From a bacterium (GTDB taxonomy: Bacteria; Patescibacteriota; Minisyncoccia; UBA6257; JAGGUH01): DNA of 14,147 nucleotides. The notes below the pieces were generated by a model. The model did not search any database and was not told the origin of the DNA. It saw only the letters and a program-made list of their open reading frames with translations. How positions within the stretch are numbered: the first letter of the stretch is position 1; each line of letters begins with the position of its first letter. The DNA lies in contig JAGGUH010000005.1 in the NCBI GenBank assembly GCA_021158645.1, positions 1-14,147 on the forward strand, in the 5' to 3' direction. Shown here in pieces: positions 5,856-13,036 of the stretch. The position numbers were made by a program, and so were the translations under genes.

Positions 5856-7349
5856 ATGGAAAAAAATATGGGGGAACAAAATGAACAAAATAATTTGGTT
5901 GAGAGGCCACCAGTAGTGGTTATTTTAGGGCATGTTGATCACGGAAAGACAACTCTTCTTGATACTATTAGAAAAACAAAAATCACCGAGGAGGAAGCCG
6001 GAGGAATTACTCAAACTATTGGTGCTTATGAAATTGTTCATCAAGGCAAGAAAATTACTTTCATTGATACTCCGGGACATCAGGCGTTTAAAAAAATGCG
6101 GGCTTTTGGAGCCAAAGTTGCTGATGTCGCTGTTTTGATAGTTGCTGCTGACGAAGGACCAAAAGAACAGACATTAGAAGCATTTAATTATATTAAAGAA
6201 GCAGGGATTCCAGTTTTGGTTGCTATAAATAAAATAGACAGACCTCAATCTGATGTTTTAAAAACAAAAAATCAACTTTCAAAAGTTGGGATTTATCTTG
6301 AAGGGTTTGGCGGCGAGATTCCTTCGATTGAAATTTCAGCAAAACAGGAAATTAACATCGATCAACTTTTAGATCTAATTTTACTTTTAGGAGGATTTCA
6401 ACAATTAAAAGCAGATCCAAAAGGTCCAGCAAAAGGACTTGTCATTGAATCATTTTTAGATTACAAAAGAGGTAATACTGCAACTTTAATTATAAAAAAT
6501 GGCACTTTGCATCGAGGTCAATTTATTGGAACTTTTTCTAGTTTAGGAAAAGTTAAAATTTTAGAAGATTTTTTAGGAAAAAAAGTAGAAAGTTTAACTT
6601 TTTCTTCTCCGGCTCGAGTTGTTGGGTTCGAGACGCTTCCTTTGGTTGGAGAAGAATTTTTTACTTCTTTTGATTTTGAAGAGGTTAAAAATTTTAAGAA
6701 AGAAAAAGAAACAAAAAGGCCAATTACAACCTTACTGGAGAATCCTACTAAAGAATCTTTAATTTTTCGACTAATTTTAAAAGCAAAGAGTTTGGGTGCA
6801 TTAGAAGCATTGAAAGAAATTGTAAAGTCGGTCCAGAAAGAATTTTATCCTAAAATTGTTTTTGAGATTGTAAAAGAAAATTTAGGAGTTGTTAGTGAGG
6901 GTGATTTAAAACTTGCCAAAACTTCAAAAGCGATAATTTTAGCCTTTGATACCAAAAAGGACTTCGAGAAAGAACTTTTAGAACTTTATCAACCAAAAAT
7001 AATTGAAAGTAAAATTATTTATGAAATCCAAAAAAATTTAGAAAGAGAATTAAATGAAATTTTAAAAGAAGAAAAAGAGAAATTTTTAGGGGAGTTTGAA
7101 ATTTTGAAAGTATTTTCTTCTTTAAAAAAGAGAAAATTAATTGGCGGAAAAGTTATTTCTGGAGAAATTAAAATCAATCAAGAAGTGAGAATTTTTTCTG
7201 ATGATAAAGAGTTGGGTGGTGGCAAAATTCTTAATTTAAGAAAATTGAAAAAAGATATTAAAATAGCAAAAGAAGGAGAAGAAATTGGCATTCTTCTTGA
7301 ATCCGAAATTGAAGTTAAAGAAGGATTTTTTCTTAGAGTTTTAAAATGA
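5856..7349 (+). CDS. infB: Translation initiation factor IF-2, short form
   Basis: A 497-aa translational GTPase that brings initiator fMet-tRNA to the 30S subunit and promotes subunit joining. All G-motifs are present: G1 GHVDHGKTT (25-33), switch I GGITQTIGAY, G3 DTPGH (71-75), G4 NKID (125-128) and G5 SAK (161-163). A beta-barrel domain II, domain III and a C-terminal barrel follow, ending in EGEEIGILLESEIEVKEGFF. The protein starts only about 20 residues before the G domain, so the long N-terminal region of E. coli IF-2 is absent. The start is uncertain between ATG 5856 and ATG 5868; neither has a good Shine-Dalgarno sequence. It is followed by rpsO, a remainder of the conserved nusA-infB-rbfA-truB-rpsO-pnp order, without rbfA and truB. 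Confidence 0.97.
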   Translation: MEKNMGEQNEQNNLVERPPVVVILGHVDHGKTTLLDTIRKTKITEEEAGGITQTIGAYEIVHQGKKITFIDTPGHQAFKKMRAFGAKVADVAVLIVAADEGPKEQTLEAFNYIKEAGIPVLVAINKIDRPQSDVLKTKNQLSKVGIYLEGFGGEIPSIEISAKQEINIDQLLDLILLLGGFQQLKADPKGPAKGLVIESFLDYKRGNTATLIIKNGTLHRGQFIGTFSSLGKVKILEDFLGKKVESLTFSSPARVVGFETLPLVGEEFFTSFDFEEVKNFKKEKETKRPITTLLENPTKESLIFRLILKAKSLGALEALKEIVKSVQKEFYPKIVFEIVKENLGVVSEGDLKLAKTSKAIILAFDTKKDFEKELLELYQPKIIESKIIYEIQKNLERELNEILKEEKEKFLGEFEILKVFSSLKKRKLIGGKVISGEIKINQEVRIFSDDKELGGGKILNLRKLKKDIKIAKEGEEIGILLESEIEVKEGFFLRVLK

Positions 7350-7375
7350 TTTGTTTTTCGATTTAATTAAAAGAA

Positions 7376-7408
7376 AAATTGTTAAAAAACAACAATTTGA
7401 TTTTTTTT
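7376..7408 (+). terminator. Possible weak terminator between infB and rpsO
   Basis: AAATTGTT (7376-7383) and AACAATTT (7391-7398) form an 8-bp stem with a 7-nt loop, followed after GA by eight T's. The stem has few G-C pairs and overlaps the rpsO -35 box, so termination is probably partial. Confidence 0.4.
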
Positions 7409-7424
7409 AAAAGTTTAGTATACT
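7397..7424 (+). promoter_or_regulatory. Promoter of rpsO, predicting a leaderless mRNA
   Basis: TTGATT (7397-7402) and TATACT (7419-7424) are separated by 16 nt. The -10 box ends 10 nt before the rpsO ATG. Transcription would start within a few bases of the start codon, and no Shine-Dalgarno sequence is present. Confidence 0.6.
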
Positions 7425-7433
7425 AAAACCGAA

Positions 7434-7700
7434 ATGTTATCTAATAAACAAAAACAAGAAATAATTAAAAAATTTCAAATTCATAAAGATGATTCTGGTT
7501 CACCTGAAGTTCAGGTTGCTTTATTAACTTATCAAATTAAAAGTTTAATAAAACATTTAAAAAAATATCCAAAAGATGTTAGTTCAAGAAAAGGTCTTCT
7601 TGGAATGGTCAATCAAAGAAAAAGATTGCTTAATTATTTAAAAGAAAGAGAGCCAAAAAGATATCAATCTTTGATAAAAAAACTTGGTCTTAAAAAATAA
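7434..7700 (+). CDS. rpsO: Small ribosomal subunit protein uS15
   Basis: An 88-aa ribosomal protein that binds 16S rRNA early in 30S assembly. It is the normal length for the family. The signature DDSGSPEVQVALLT is followed by the helix HLKKYPKDVSSRKGL and by RKRLLNYLKEREPKRY, all typical of uS15. Its promoter lies directly upstream and implies a leaderless transcript. In most bacteria pnp follows rpsO directly. Here a restriction-modification pair starts 4 nt after the stop and separates them, so rpsO may also drive transcription of that pair. Confidence 0.97.
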   Translation: MLSNKQKQEIIKKFQIHKDDSGSPEVQVALLTYQIKSLIKHLKKYPKDVSSRKGLLGMVNQRKRLLNYLKEREPKRYQSLIKKLGLKK

Positions 7701-7704
7701 TTTT

Positions 7705-7839
7705 ATGAACCAAGAATTAGCAAATATCGCTAAAATTTATTCCATTGGCTCGCATCAGGAATTAAGCAGTTATCTGCTTGGAAAGTCAAAGGATACATTA
7801 ATTGGGGCATTGGTTGATTTACTGACGGATGTATATTAA
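7705..7839 (+). pseudogene. N-terminal fragment of the frameshifted restriction endonuclease gene
   Basis: ATG at 7705, 4 nt after rpsO, opens a 44-codon frame (MNQELANIAKIYSIGSHQEL and onward). It ends at TAA 7837-7839, already inside the larger endonuclease frame at 7829. Removing one G of the GG at 7827-7828 joins the two into one protein, with DLLT running into MYINDKNSST. The fragment is therefore best read as the true start of the endonuclease, cut off by a one-base insertion. A natural frameshift site, translational re-initiation at ATG 7829 or a sequence error are the alternatives. Confidence 0.6.
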
Positions 7840-8422
7840 TGATAAAAATTCATCAACAATAAGAGAATTTATTACCGTGACATTGGCAGGATACAAACAC
7901 AAACAAGGAAAGATTGGATACAATGGCTTCAAGCAAGATACTATTATTCCCGGTAAAACTATAAAATGCGAAGCGAAACCAAAGAATATTATCGCTGAAG
8001 AATTTGAAAAATTTACTAAAGGAGAGAGAAAAACAAGTCCAGCAAAATTAAATGGTGGTGGCAATTTTACAGATTATACGCCGAACAGATTAAAAAAAGA
8101 CAAAAAAGAAAAAAATCTAAATATGTTAGTTAGTGGATTTATTGATGGAAAACTTATTTATATTATTGAGTTTCCTTTTAAATGCACAGATTTTATAGCG
8201 AATTTAGAAAAACAAATCAAACGATGGCAGAATAAATTGGTGGGTAGTAAAAACATAAAGGGTCAATTTTTAAGAAGCGCAACTTTTGACTATAGACATT
8301 TTATGCGTTGTCCAAAGCTAAAATTTGTTTTCCTTTTAGATAAAAAAGAATTATCAAAGTATAGGACTTTTATAACTAATGGCTTTTATGGTTTTTTGAT
8401 GAGACCAGCAAAAAATGATTAA
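7829..8422 (+). CDS. Type II restriction endonuclease, main part (possibly MjaI/CTAG family)
   Basis: The 197-aa frame carries most of a type II restriction enzyme. A likely PD-(D/E)xK core is D37 followed by E48-A-K50 in TIKCEAKPKN. The conserved-looking blocks STIREFITVTLAGY, KLNGGGNFTDYT and GKLIYIIEFPF follow. From memory these resemble the MjaI family, which cuts CTAG; I cannot confirm this without a search. The partner is the methyltransferase at 8415, whose start overlaps this gene by 8 nt. The first 41 residues lie in another frame (7705-7839). The enzyme is therefore either inactive, shortened by starting at ATG 7829, or rescued by frameshifting. That partner's SPPY motif (N4-cytosine) is compatible with a CTAG system. 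Confidence 0.65.
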   Translation: MYINDKNSSTIREFITVTLAGYKHKQGKIGYNGFKQDTIIPGKTIKCEAKPKNIIAEEFEKFTKGERKTSPAKLNGGGNFTDYTPNRLKKDKKEKNLNMLVSGFIDGKLIYIIEFPFKCTDFIANLEKQIKRWQNKLVGSKNIKGQFLRSATFDYRHFMRCPKLKFVFLLDKKELSKYRTFITNGFYGFLMRPAKND

Positions 8423-9290
8423 AAATTATAAAAATAAAATTTTTTGTGGAGATACATTAACAATTTTAAAATCCTTGCCAGACGAAATTGTTGATTTAGG
8501 GGTAACATCGCCACCATATAATAAAGGAGAAGACAAAAAGGGCTGGTTGGTTAAAAATGTAAAGTATAAAGGGGCTTCAGATAAACTGCCCGAAAATTTA
8601 TATCAAAAAAATCAAGTTGCAGTCCTAAATGAGATTTTTAGAATAACTAAGTCGGGGGGTTCTTTTTTTTATAATCATAAAATAAGATGGGAAAGAGGAA
8701 TATTGTTGCATCCAATGGATTGGTTGAGGAAAACAAAATGGGTTATTAGACAAGAAATAATTTGGGATAGAATGATTGCGGCAAATATTAGAGGTTGGCG
8801 TTTCTGGCAGGTAGAAGAAAGAATATATTGGCTATATAAACCCAAAGACAATCACTATATAGGGAAAGAATTAAAACCAAGACATGCTTTACTAACTTCT
8901 ATTTGGCGATTTCCTCCTGAAAGAGAAAATCCTCATCCGGCTCCGTTTCCTTTGGCTTTGCCAATAAGATGTATTTTTTCTGTTATGGATGAAGAAAAGG
9001 GGAAATTGATTATAGATCCTTACTGCGGGAGCGGCACTACTTTAGTAGCGGCTAAAATTTTAGGGCATAATTTTATTGGTATAGATATATCAAAGGAGTA
9101 TGTTAAATTTTCTGAAAAAAGATTAAGGAATTATAAGATAGAAGAAAAATATGCCAATGAAGAGATAGCAAAGCATATTGTAATAAAAACTTTCAAGGAG
9201 AGAAAAGAAAAAGGGGAATTTACTGGAAAATATGGATCGCAAAATAATAAAAAGGTAGAGCAACATTCAGTTTTTAAACTATTTGAATAA
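8415..9290 (+). CDS. Site-specific DNA methyltransferase, beta-class, probably N4-cytosine
   Basis: A 291-aa SAM-dependent DNA methyltransferase that should protect the site cut by the adjacent endonuclease. Catalytic motif IV is TSPPYN (31-36); SPPY is the form typical of N4-cytosine enzymes. HPAPFPLALP (174-183) is the motif X region and DPYCGSGTT (201-209) is the SAM-binding motif I, in beta-class order. IGIDIS follows as motif II. The start ATG overlaps the endonuclease stop by 8 nt, so the two are cotranslated. The frame is intact, unlike the endonuclease, as expected if methylation is kept while cutting is lost. The pair sits between rpsO and pnp, a sign of insertion. It is not closely similar to the minus-strand methyltransferase at 2956. 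Confidence 0.93.
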   Translation: MIKNYKNKIFCGDTLTILKSLPDEIVDLGVTSPPYNKGEDKKGWLVKNVKYKGASDKLPENLYQKNQVAVLNEIFRITKSGGSFFYNHKIRWERGILLHPMDWLRKTKWVIRQEIIWDRMIAANIRGWRFWQVEERIYWLYKPKDNHYIGKELKPRHALLTSIWRFPPERENPHPAPFPLALPIRCIFSVMDEEKGKLIIDPYCGSGTTLVAAKILGHNFIGIDISKEYVKFSEKRLRNYKIEEKYANEEIAKHIVIKTFKERKEKGEFTGKYGSQNNKKVEQHSVFKLFE

Positions 9291-9358
9291 TTTTATAAAA
9301 AATGGGAACGATAAGAATAAATAAATAAATTTGAAATTATTTTACAAAAAATAATCTT

Positions 9359-11437
9359 ATGAAATTTGATCTAGATTTTTTAGGGGAAAAATTGGAAATA
9401 GAAATTAATAATTGGATGGAGCGGGCTGATAGTTCGGTAATGGTAAAATGTAAAGATACGGTAGTTTTGGGAACAATTGTTATTGGGAAAGAAGAAATGC
9501 TCCATTTAGATTATTTGCCTTTGATGGTTGAATATGAAGAGAGATTTTATGCTGCCGGCAGAATTGGAGGCAGTAGATTTATTAGAAGAGAAACTCGGCC
9601 CTCATCAGAGGCAATTTTGACTTCTCGTTTAATTGATCGTGCTTTAAGGCCATTATTTCCTAAAAATTTAAGAAGGGAAGTTCAAATTATTTTAATGGTT
9701 GTTTCTCTTGGCGAGATTGATCCTGATTTTTGCGCTTTAATTGGGGCTTCTCTTTTGGTAGAAATGTCAAAAATTCCTTGGAAAGGTCCAATTTCTGGAA
9801 TAAGAATTTCAAAAATTGGCGATTCAATTAAATTTTTGCCAACTTTTGAAGAAAGAAAATTAGCCGAGATTGATTGTTTTGTTTCTTTAAAAGAAGGAGA
9901 GAAGATAAATATGATTGAGATAAAATCTAAAAACGCTTCAGAGGAGGAAATTTTTGAAATTCTTAAAAAAGCAATTCCTGAAATTGAAAAATTAAATCAA
10001 TTTCAGAAAGAAATTCTTTCAACTTTAAAAATTCAGTCAGAAGATAAATTTCTTATTTTTCCTTCTTCTGAAATTCAAAACGAAGTTTCTGAATTTTTAA
10101 CCGAAGAAAAATTAAAAAAAGCGCTTTTCTCAAAAAATCCTGATACTCTTTTAAAATTAAAAAAATCTTTTTTTAGTTTTCTTTCTCAAAAAAATTTTTC
10201 AGAAAAAGATTTAAGTTTGGCTTCTTTGCTTCTTGAAGAAAAATTAAGTTCTTTTTTAAAAGAAAAAGTTTTAAAAGAAAAAGTTAGACCTGACTTTAGG
10301 GGATTAGATGAAATTAGAAAAATAGACATTGAAACCTCTTTTTTGCCAAGAGTTCATGGTTCGGCTTTGTTTTGTCGAGGTTTAACTCATACCTTATCAA
10401 CGGTTACTTTGGCTTCACCTTCAAATTCATTGATGATTGAAACAATCGAAACTGTCGGAGAACAGAGATTTATTCATCATTATAATTTTTTACCTTTTTC
10501 TTCTGGTGAAACTGGTTCTTTAAGAAAACCACCAAATCGGAGAGAAATTGGACATGGAAATTTGGTCCAAAATGCTTTGGAGCCAGTTATTCCCGAAGAG
10601 AAAGAATTTCCTTATACTATTAGAGTGGTTTCTGAAGTTCTTTCCTCAAATGGTTCAACCTCGATGGCTTCTTGCTGTAGTTCTTGTTTATCTTTGGCGG
10701 ATGCCGGAGTGCCGATAAAAGATTATGCTGCCGGAATTGCTATGGGGATGGTTTTTAAAGACGAAAATAATTATCAGATTTTAACCGATATTCAGGGTCC
10801 TGAAGATCATTATGGCTCAATGGATTTAAAAATTGCAGGTACGAAAACTGGAATTACTGCAGTTCAAATGGATGTAAAATTAGAAGGAGTAAATTTAAAA
10901 ATTTTAAGAGAGGCATTTTTAAAAGCAAAGGAGGCGAGAGAAAAAATTCTTGAAAAAATGAGAGAAGTTTTGCCCTCGCCAAGAAAAGAAATTTCTCCTT
11001 TGGCTCCAAGAATTTTATCACTGGTTATTCCTAAAAATAAGATAGGACTTTTAATTGGACCTGGCGGAAAAACGATTCAGGAAATAATTGAAAAATATCA
11101 ATTGGAGGCAATTGATGTTCAAGAAGAAGGCGTTGTTTATATTACTGGTTATGATCAAAATTTAGTTAAAAAAGCAAGTGAAGTTGTTTCTCAGTTAACA
11201 AAAGAATATTATCCGGGGGAAGTTGTTACCGGGAAAGTGGCAAAAATTTTAGAATATGGTGCCTTAATCGAGTTGGATCAATTTCACTTGGGACTTTTAC
11301 ATATCTCTGAGATTTCTAATAAAAGAATTGGAAAAGTTTCTGATGTTTTAAAAGAAGGACAAGAAGTAAAGGTAAAAGTAATTAGAGCCGAGCCCGATGG
11401 AAGATTGTCTTTGTCAATGAAAACATTAAAACAATAA
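9359..11437 (+). CDS. pnp: Polyribonucleotide nucleotidyltransferase (PNPase)
   Basis: A 692-aa enzyme that degrades RNA 3' to 5' using phosphate and can also add nucleotides. The order is first RNase PH domain (1 to about 140), helical linker, and second RNase PH domain (about 310-545). The catalytic segment there is TDIQGPEDHYGSMD, with D483, D489 and K491 matching E. coli D486, D492 and K494. The phosphate-site stretch SSNGSTSMAS is also present. A KH domain with GPGG (567-570) and an S1 domain from about 620 complete the family architecture. The start ATG at 9359 follows a 68-nt AT-rich spacer after the methyltransferase, without a Shine-Dalgarno sequence. S15 and PNPase are usually adjacent; here they are separated by the restriction-modification pair. 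Confidence 0.98.
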   Translation: MKFDLDFLGEKLEIEINNWMERADSSVMVKCKDTVVLGTIVIGKEEMLHLDYLPLMVEYEERFYAAGRIGGSRFIRRETRPSSEAILTSRLIDRALRPLFPKNLRREVQIILMVVSLGEIDPDFCALIGASLLVEMSKIPWKGPISGIRISKIGDSIKFLPTFEERKLAEIDCFVSLKEGEKINMIEIKSKNASEEEIFEILKKAIPEIEKLNQFQKEILSTLKIQSEDKFLIFPSSEIQNEVSEFLTEEKLKKALFSKNPDTLLKLKKSFFSFLSQKNFSEKDLSLASLLLEEKLSSFLKEKVLKEKVRPDFRGLDEIRKIDIETSFLPRVHGSALFCRGLTHTLSTVTLASPSNSLMIETIETVGEQRFIHHYNFLPFSSGETGSLRKPPNRREIGHGNLVQNALEPVIPEEKEFPYTIRVVSEVLSSNGSTSMASCCSSCLSLADAGVPIKDYAAGIAMGMVFKDENNYQILTDIQGPEDHYGSMDLKIAGTKTGITAVQMDVKLEGVNLKILREAFLKAKEAREKILEKMREVLPSPRKEISPLAPRILSLVIPKNKIGLLIGPGGKTIQEIIEKYQLEAIDVQEEGVVYITGYDQNLVKKASEVVSQLTKEYYPGEVVTGKVAKILEYGALIELDQFHLGLLHISEISNKRIGKVSDVLKEGQEVKVKVIRAEPDGRLSLSMKTLKQ

Positions 11438-11465
11438 AAATCCTACTTTTTCACTTCCTGCTTCT

Positions 11466-11528
11466 CATCTCCCATCTCCCATCTCCCATCTCCCATCTCC
11501 CATCTCTCATCTCTCATCTCTCATCTCC
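11466..11528. repeat. Nine tandem 7-nt units, CATCTCY
   Basis: After pnp, CATCTCC is repeated five times, then CATCTCT three times, then CATCTCC once, without interruption. Degenerate C/T-rich sequence flanks it on both sides. Only the plus strand is pyrimidine-rich. It lies between pnp and the promoter of the next gene. No terminator was seen after pnp. Confidence 0.95.
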
Positions 11529-11569
11529 CACTTCTCACCTCCATAGTTGTAGTTATCCACATTTTTGAT

Positions 11570-11597
11570 TTGCAATTTGGTTTTTTTTTGCTAAAAT
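11570..11597 (+). promoter_or_regulatory. Promoter of the membrane protein/DksA-like/ppaC operon
   Basis: TTGCAA (11570-11575) and TAAAAT (11592-11597) are separated by 16 nt. The -10 box ends 10 nt before the ATG at 11607, the same geometry as at rpsO. No Shine-Dalgarno sequence lies between, so a leaderless mRNA is likely. Confidence 0.5.
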
Positions 11598-11606
11598 TAA
11601 TTCATT

Positions 11607-12707
11607 ATGGATGAAAAAAATTTTAATGAAAAAAATTTTCAAGGAGAGCAAGAAGAAAACGAATCAAAAAAAATTACTTATCACACTTTAGAAAGCGATA
11701 AAAAGAAACTAAAAGAGAGTGGGGGACAATTAGAGTTTGAATCAAGAGGAGAAGAGGCAGAAATTAAAGATGGTATTGAGGATCTGAAAAAAAACGAAGA
11801 AAAAGAGCCTCCAGTTTTTGAGATTCCAAAAGAAGCACCGAAAATGGAAATTGTTTCTCCTCCCAATGCTTCTGACGAATCAGAGAAAGAAGAATTTTCT
11901 CAAAAAGAACCAGAAAAAAAGTCGACTTCATCAAAATCGAAAATAATTTTAATTGTTGTTGGAGTTTTAATTGTTGTTGCTTTGGTTGTTGGTTATTTTT
12001 TAATTTATCCGAAAATAATAAAAAAGGAACCAGCGTCATCTTTGCCAGTTAATAAGCCACCAGCAACAGAAAAACCAGAAGAAAAACCAGTAAAATATGT
12101 TTCTTTATTTAAATCTCAACTTCCTTTAAAATCAGAAATAAAACTTTCATCTCTTTCACTAATTCTTTTGAAATCACTTTTAGACAAAGAAGCGTCTCAA
12201 CCAGAAGAAGTTGGATCCTTGAAGGAAATAATTATTTATTACCAAAATAAACCTTTAAATTTTTATGATTTTTTTAGAACTATTCTTCCTGAGGTAGTAA
12301 AAACAGAAGAAAATTTAGGTTTTTCATTAGAAGATTTGTTTGAAAAAAAACTTACAGTTGTCTTATTTTATTCTGAAACTTCGAATCAACTTTCCTATCT
12401 TGGTTTAATCAAAGAAAAAAAAGAAAGCCAAGTCGAGAGTTTTATAAGAGCGTTAACTCAAAATCCTGATTTGGAATTTTCTCTTGTTTCTTCTCATTTT
12501 TTTGCTAATCCAGGGAATTCCATTTTTAATAAATTTAAGGAAGGAAAAGTTGATGTTTGTAAAACTTTTTATCTTCCTTATGAAAATGCTAATTTAGCCA
12601 TTAATTTTGGAATTTGTAAAAATTATTTTTTGGTTGCTTCCTCTAAAGAAAATATTGAAAAAATAATTCCTCTTCTTAATTTATCATCTCAAAGAACTCA
12701 AGAATGA
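11607..12707 (+). CDS. Single-pass membrane protein of unknown function
   Basis: I do not recognise this 366-aa protein. Residues 1-111 are highly charged, Glu/Lys-rich and low in complexity, with prolines near 68-86, and are probably a disordered cytoplasmic region. One membrane helix spans about 112-134 (IILIVVGVLIVVALVV core), followed by a Pro-rich linker (142-163). The C-terminal about 200 residues form a mixed alpha/beta domain, probably outside the membrane. Two cysteines (C318 and C337) could form a disulfide. There is no signal peptide; the helix would act as an anchor with the N-terminus inside, an inference from the basic KIIKK on its outer side and the acidic N-terminus that leaves topology open. 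It starts an operon and overlaps the DksA-like gene by 4 nt (ATGA). Confidence 0.85.
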   Translation: MDEKNFNEKNFQGEQEENESKKITYHTLESDKKKLKESGGQLEFESRGEEAEIKDGIEDLKKNEEKEPPVFEIPKEAPKMEIVSPPNASDESEKEEFSQKEPEKKSTSSKSKIILIVVGVLIVVALVVGYFLIYPKIIKKEPASSLPVNKPPATEKPEEKPVKYVSLFKSQLPLKSEIKLSSLSLILLKSLLDKEASQPEEVGSLKEIIIYYQNKPLNFYDFFRTILPEVVKTEENLGFSLEDLFEKKLTVVLFYSETSNQLSYLGLIKEKKESQVESFIRALTQNPDLEFSLVSSHFFANPGNSIFNKFKEGKVDVCKTFYLPYENANLAINFGICKNYFLVASSKENIEKIIPLLNLSSQRTQE

Positions 12708-13033
12708 AAAAAAGATTTTTTAAGAAATTAGAAGAAAAACTTTTTTTAGAGAAAGAGTTTTTAGAAAAAGAAATTAAAAATTTAGAAAAAGTTCCATCTT
12801 TTGGAGAGGGAAAATTTTCTGATGAAAAAGAAGTTGATGAAGCCGAGGAATATTTTACTTATTTGGCTTTAAAAGAAGAAATGAAAAAGAGATTAAAAGA
12901 GGTAGAAAGAGCATTAGATAAAATTAAAAAAGGAAATTTTGGAATTTGCGAGAGATGTAATAAAGAAATTGAAATTGAAAAACTTCTCGCCAATCCGGCA
13001 ACTAAGTTTTGCAAGAAGTGCACTAAAAAATAA
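12704..13033 (+). CDS. DksA/TraR-family zinc-finger protein
   Basis: A 109-aa protein with an N-terminal coiled-coil-like helix (about 5-78, rich in Glu/Lys/Leu). A C-terminal four-cysteine zinc finger follows: C82-x2-C85-x17-C103-x2-C106, in ICERC and FCKKC. The DksA/TraR signature GNFGICERC and the NPATKFCKKC segment are clear. DksA binds the RNA polymerase secondary channel and, in proteobacteria, acts with ppGpp. This protein is shorter than E. coli DksA (151 aa), and such short relatives may work differently. The start overlaps the upstream gene (ATGA) and ppaC follows after 3 nt, so all three are probably on one transcript. The D-x-x-D tip that E. coli DksA uses is not evident. Confidence 0.92.
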   Translation: MKKRFFKKLEEKLFLEKEFLEKEIKNLEKVPSFGEGKFSDEKEVDEAEEYFTYLALKEEMKKRLKEVERALDKIKKGNFGICERCNKEIEIEKLLANPATKFCKKCTKK

Positions 13034-13036
13034 CTT

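Noticed and set aside
7347..7349. UGA recoding (as in some candidate-phylum bacteria)
   Set aside because: UGA ends infB, the membrane-protein gene and the minus-strand methyltransferase at the expected family lengths or at ATGA overlaps, so UGA is a stop.
9331..9357. Promoter for pnp from TTGAAA and TAATCT
   Set aside because: The -10 box would end 2 nt before the ATG, which would place the transcription start inside the coding sequence.
11466..11528. CRISPR array interpretation of the CATCTCY run
   Set aside because: The units are only 7 nt and directly contiguous, with no spacers, so it is a simple tandem repeat.
11764..12039. Minus-strand frames inside the membrane-protein gene (also 11681-11866)
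   Set aside because: They mirror a well-supported plus-strand gene and have biased, repetitive composition without a family.
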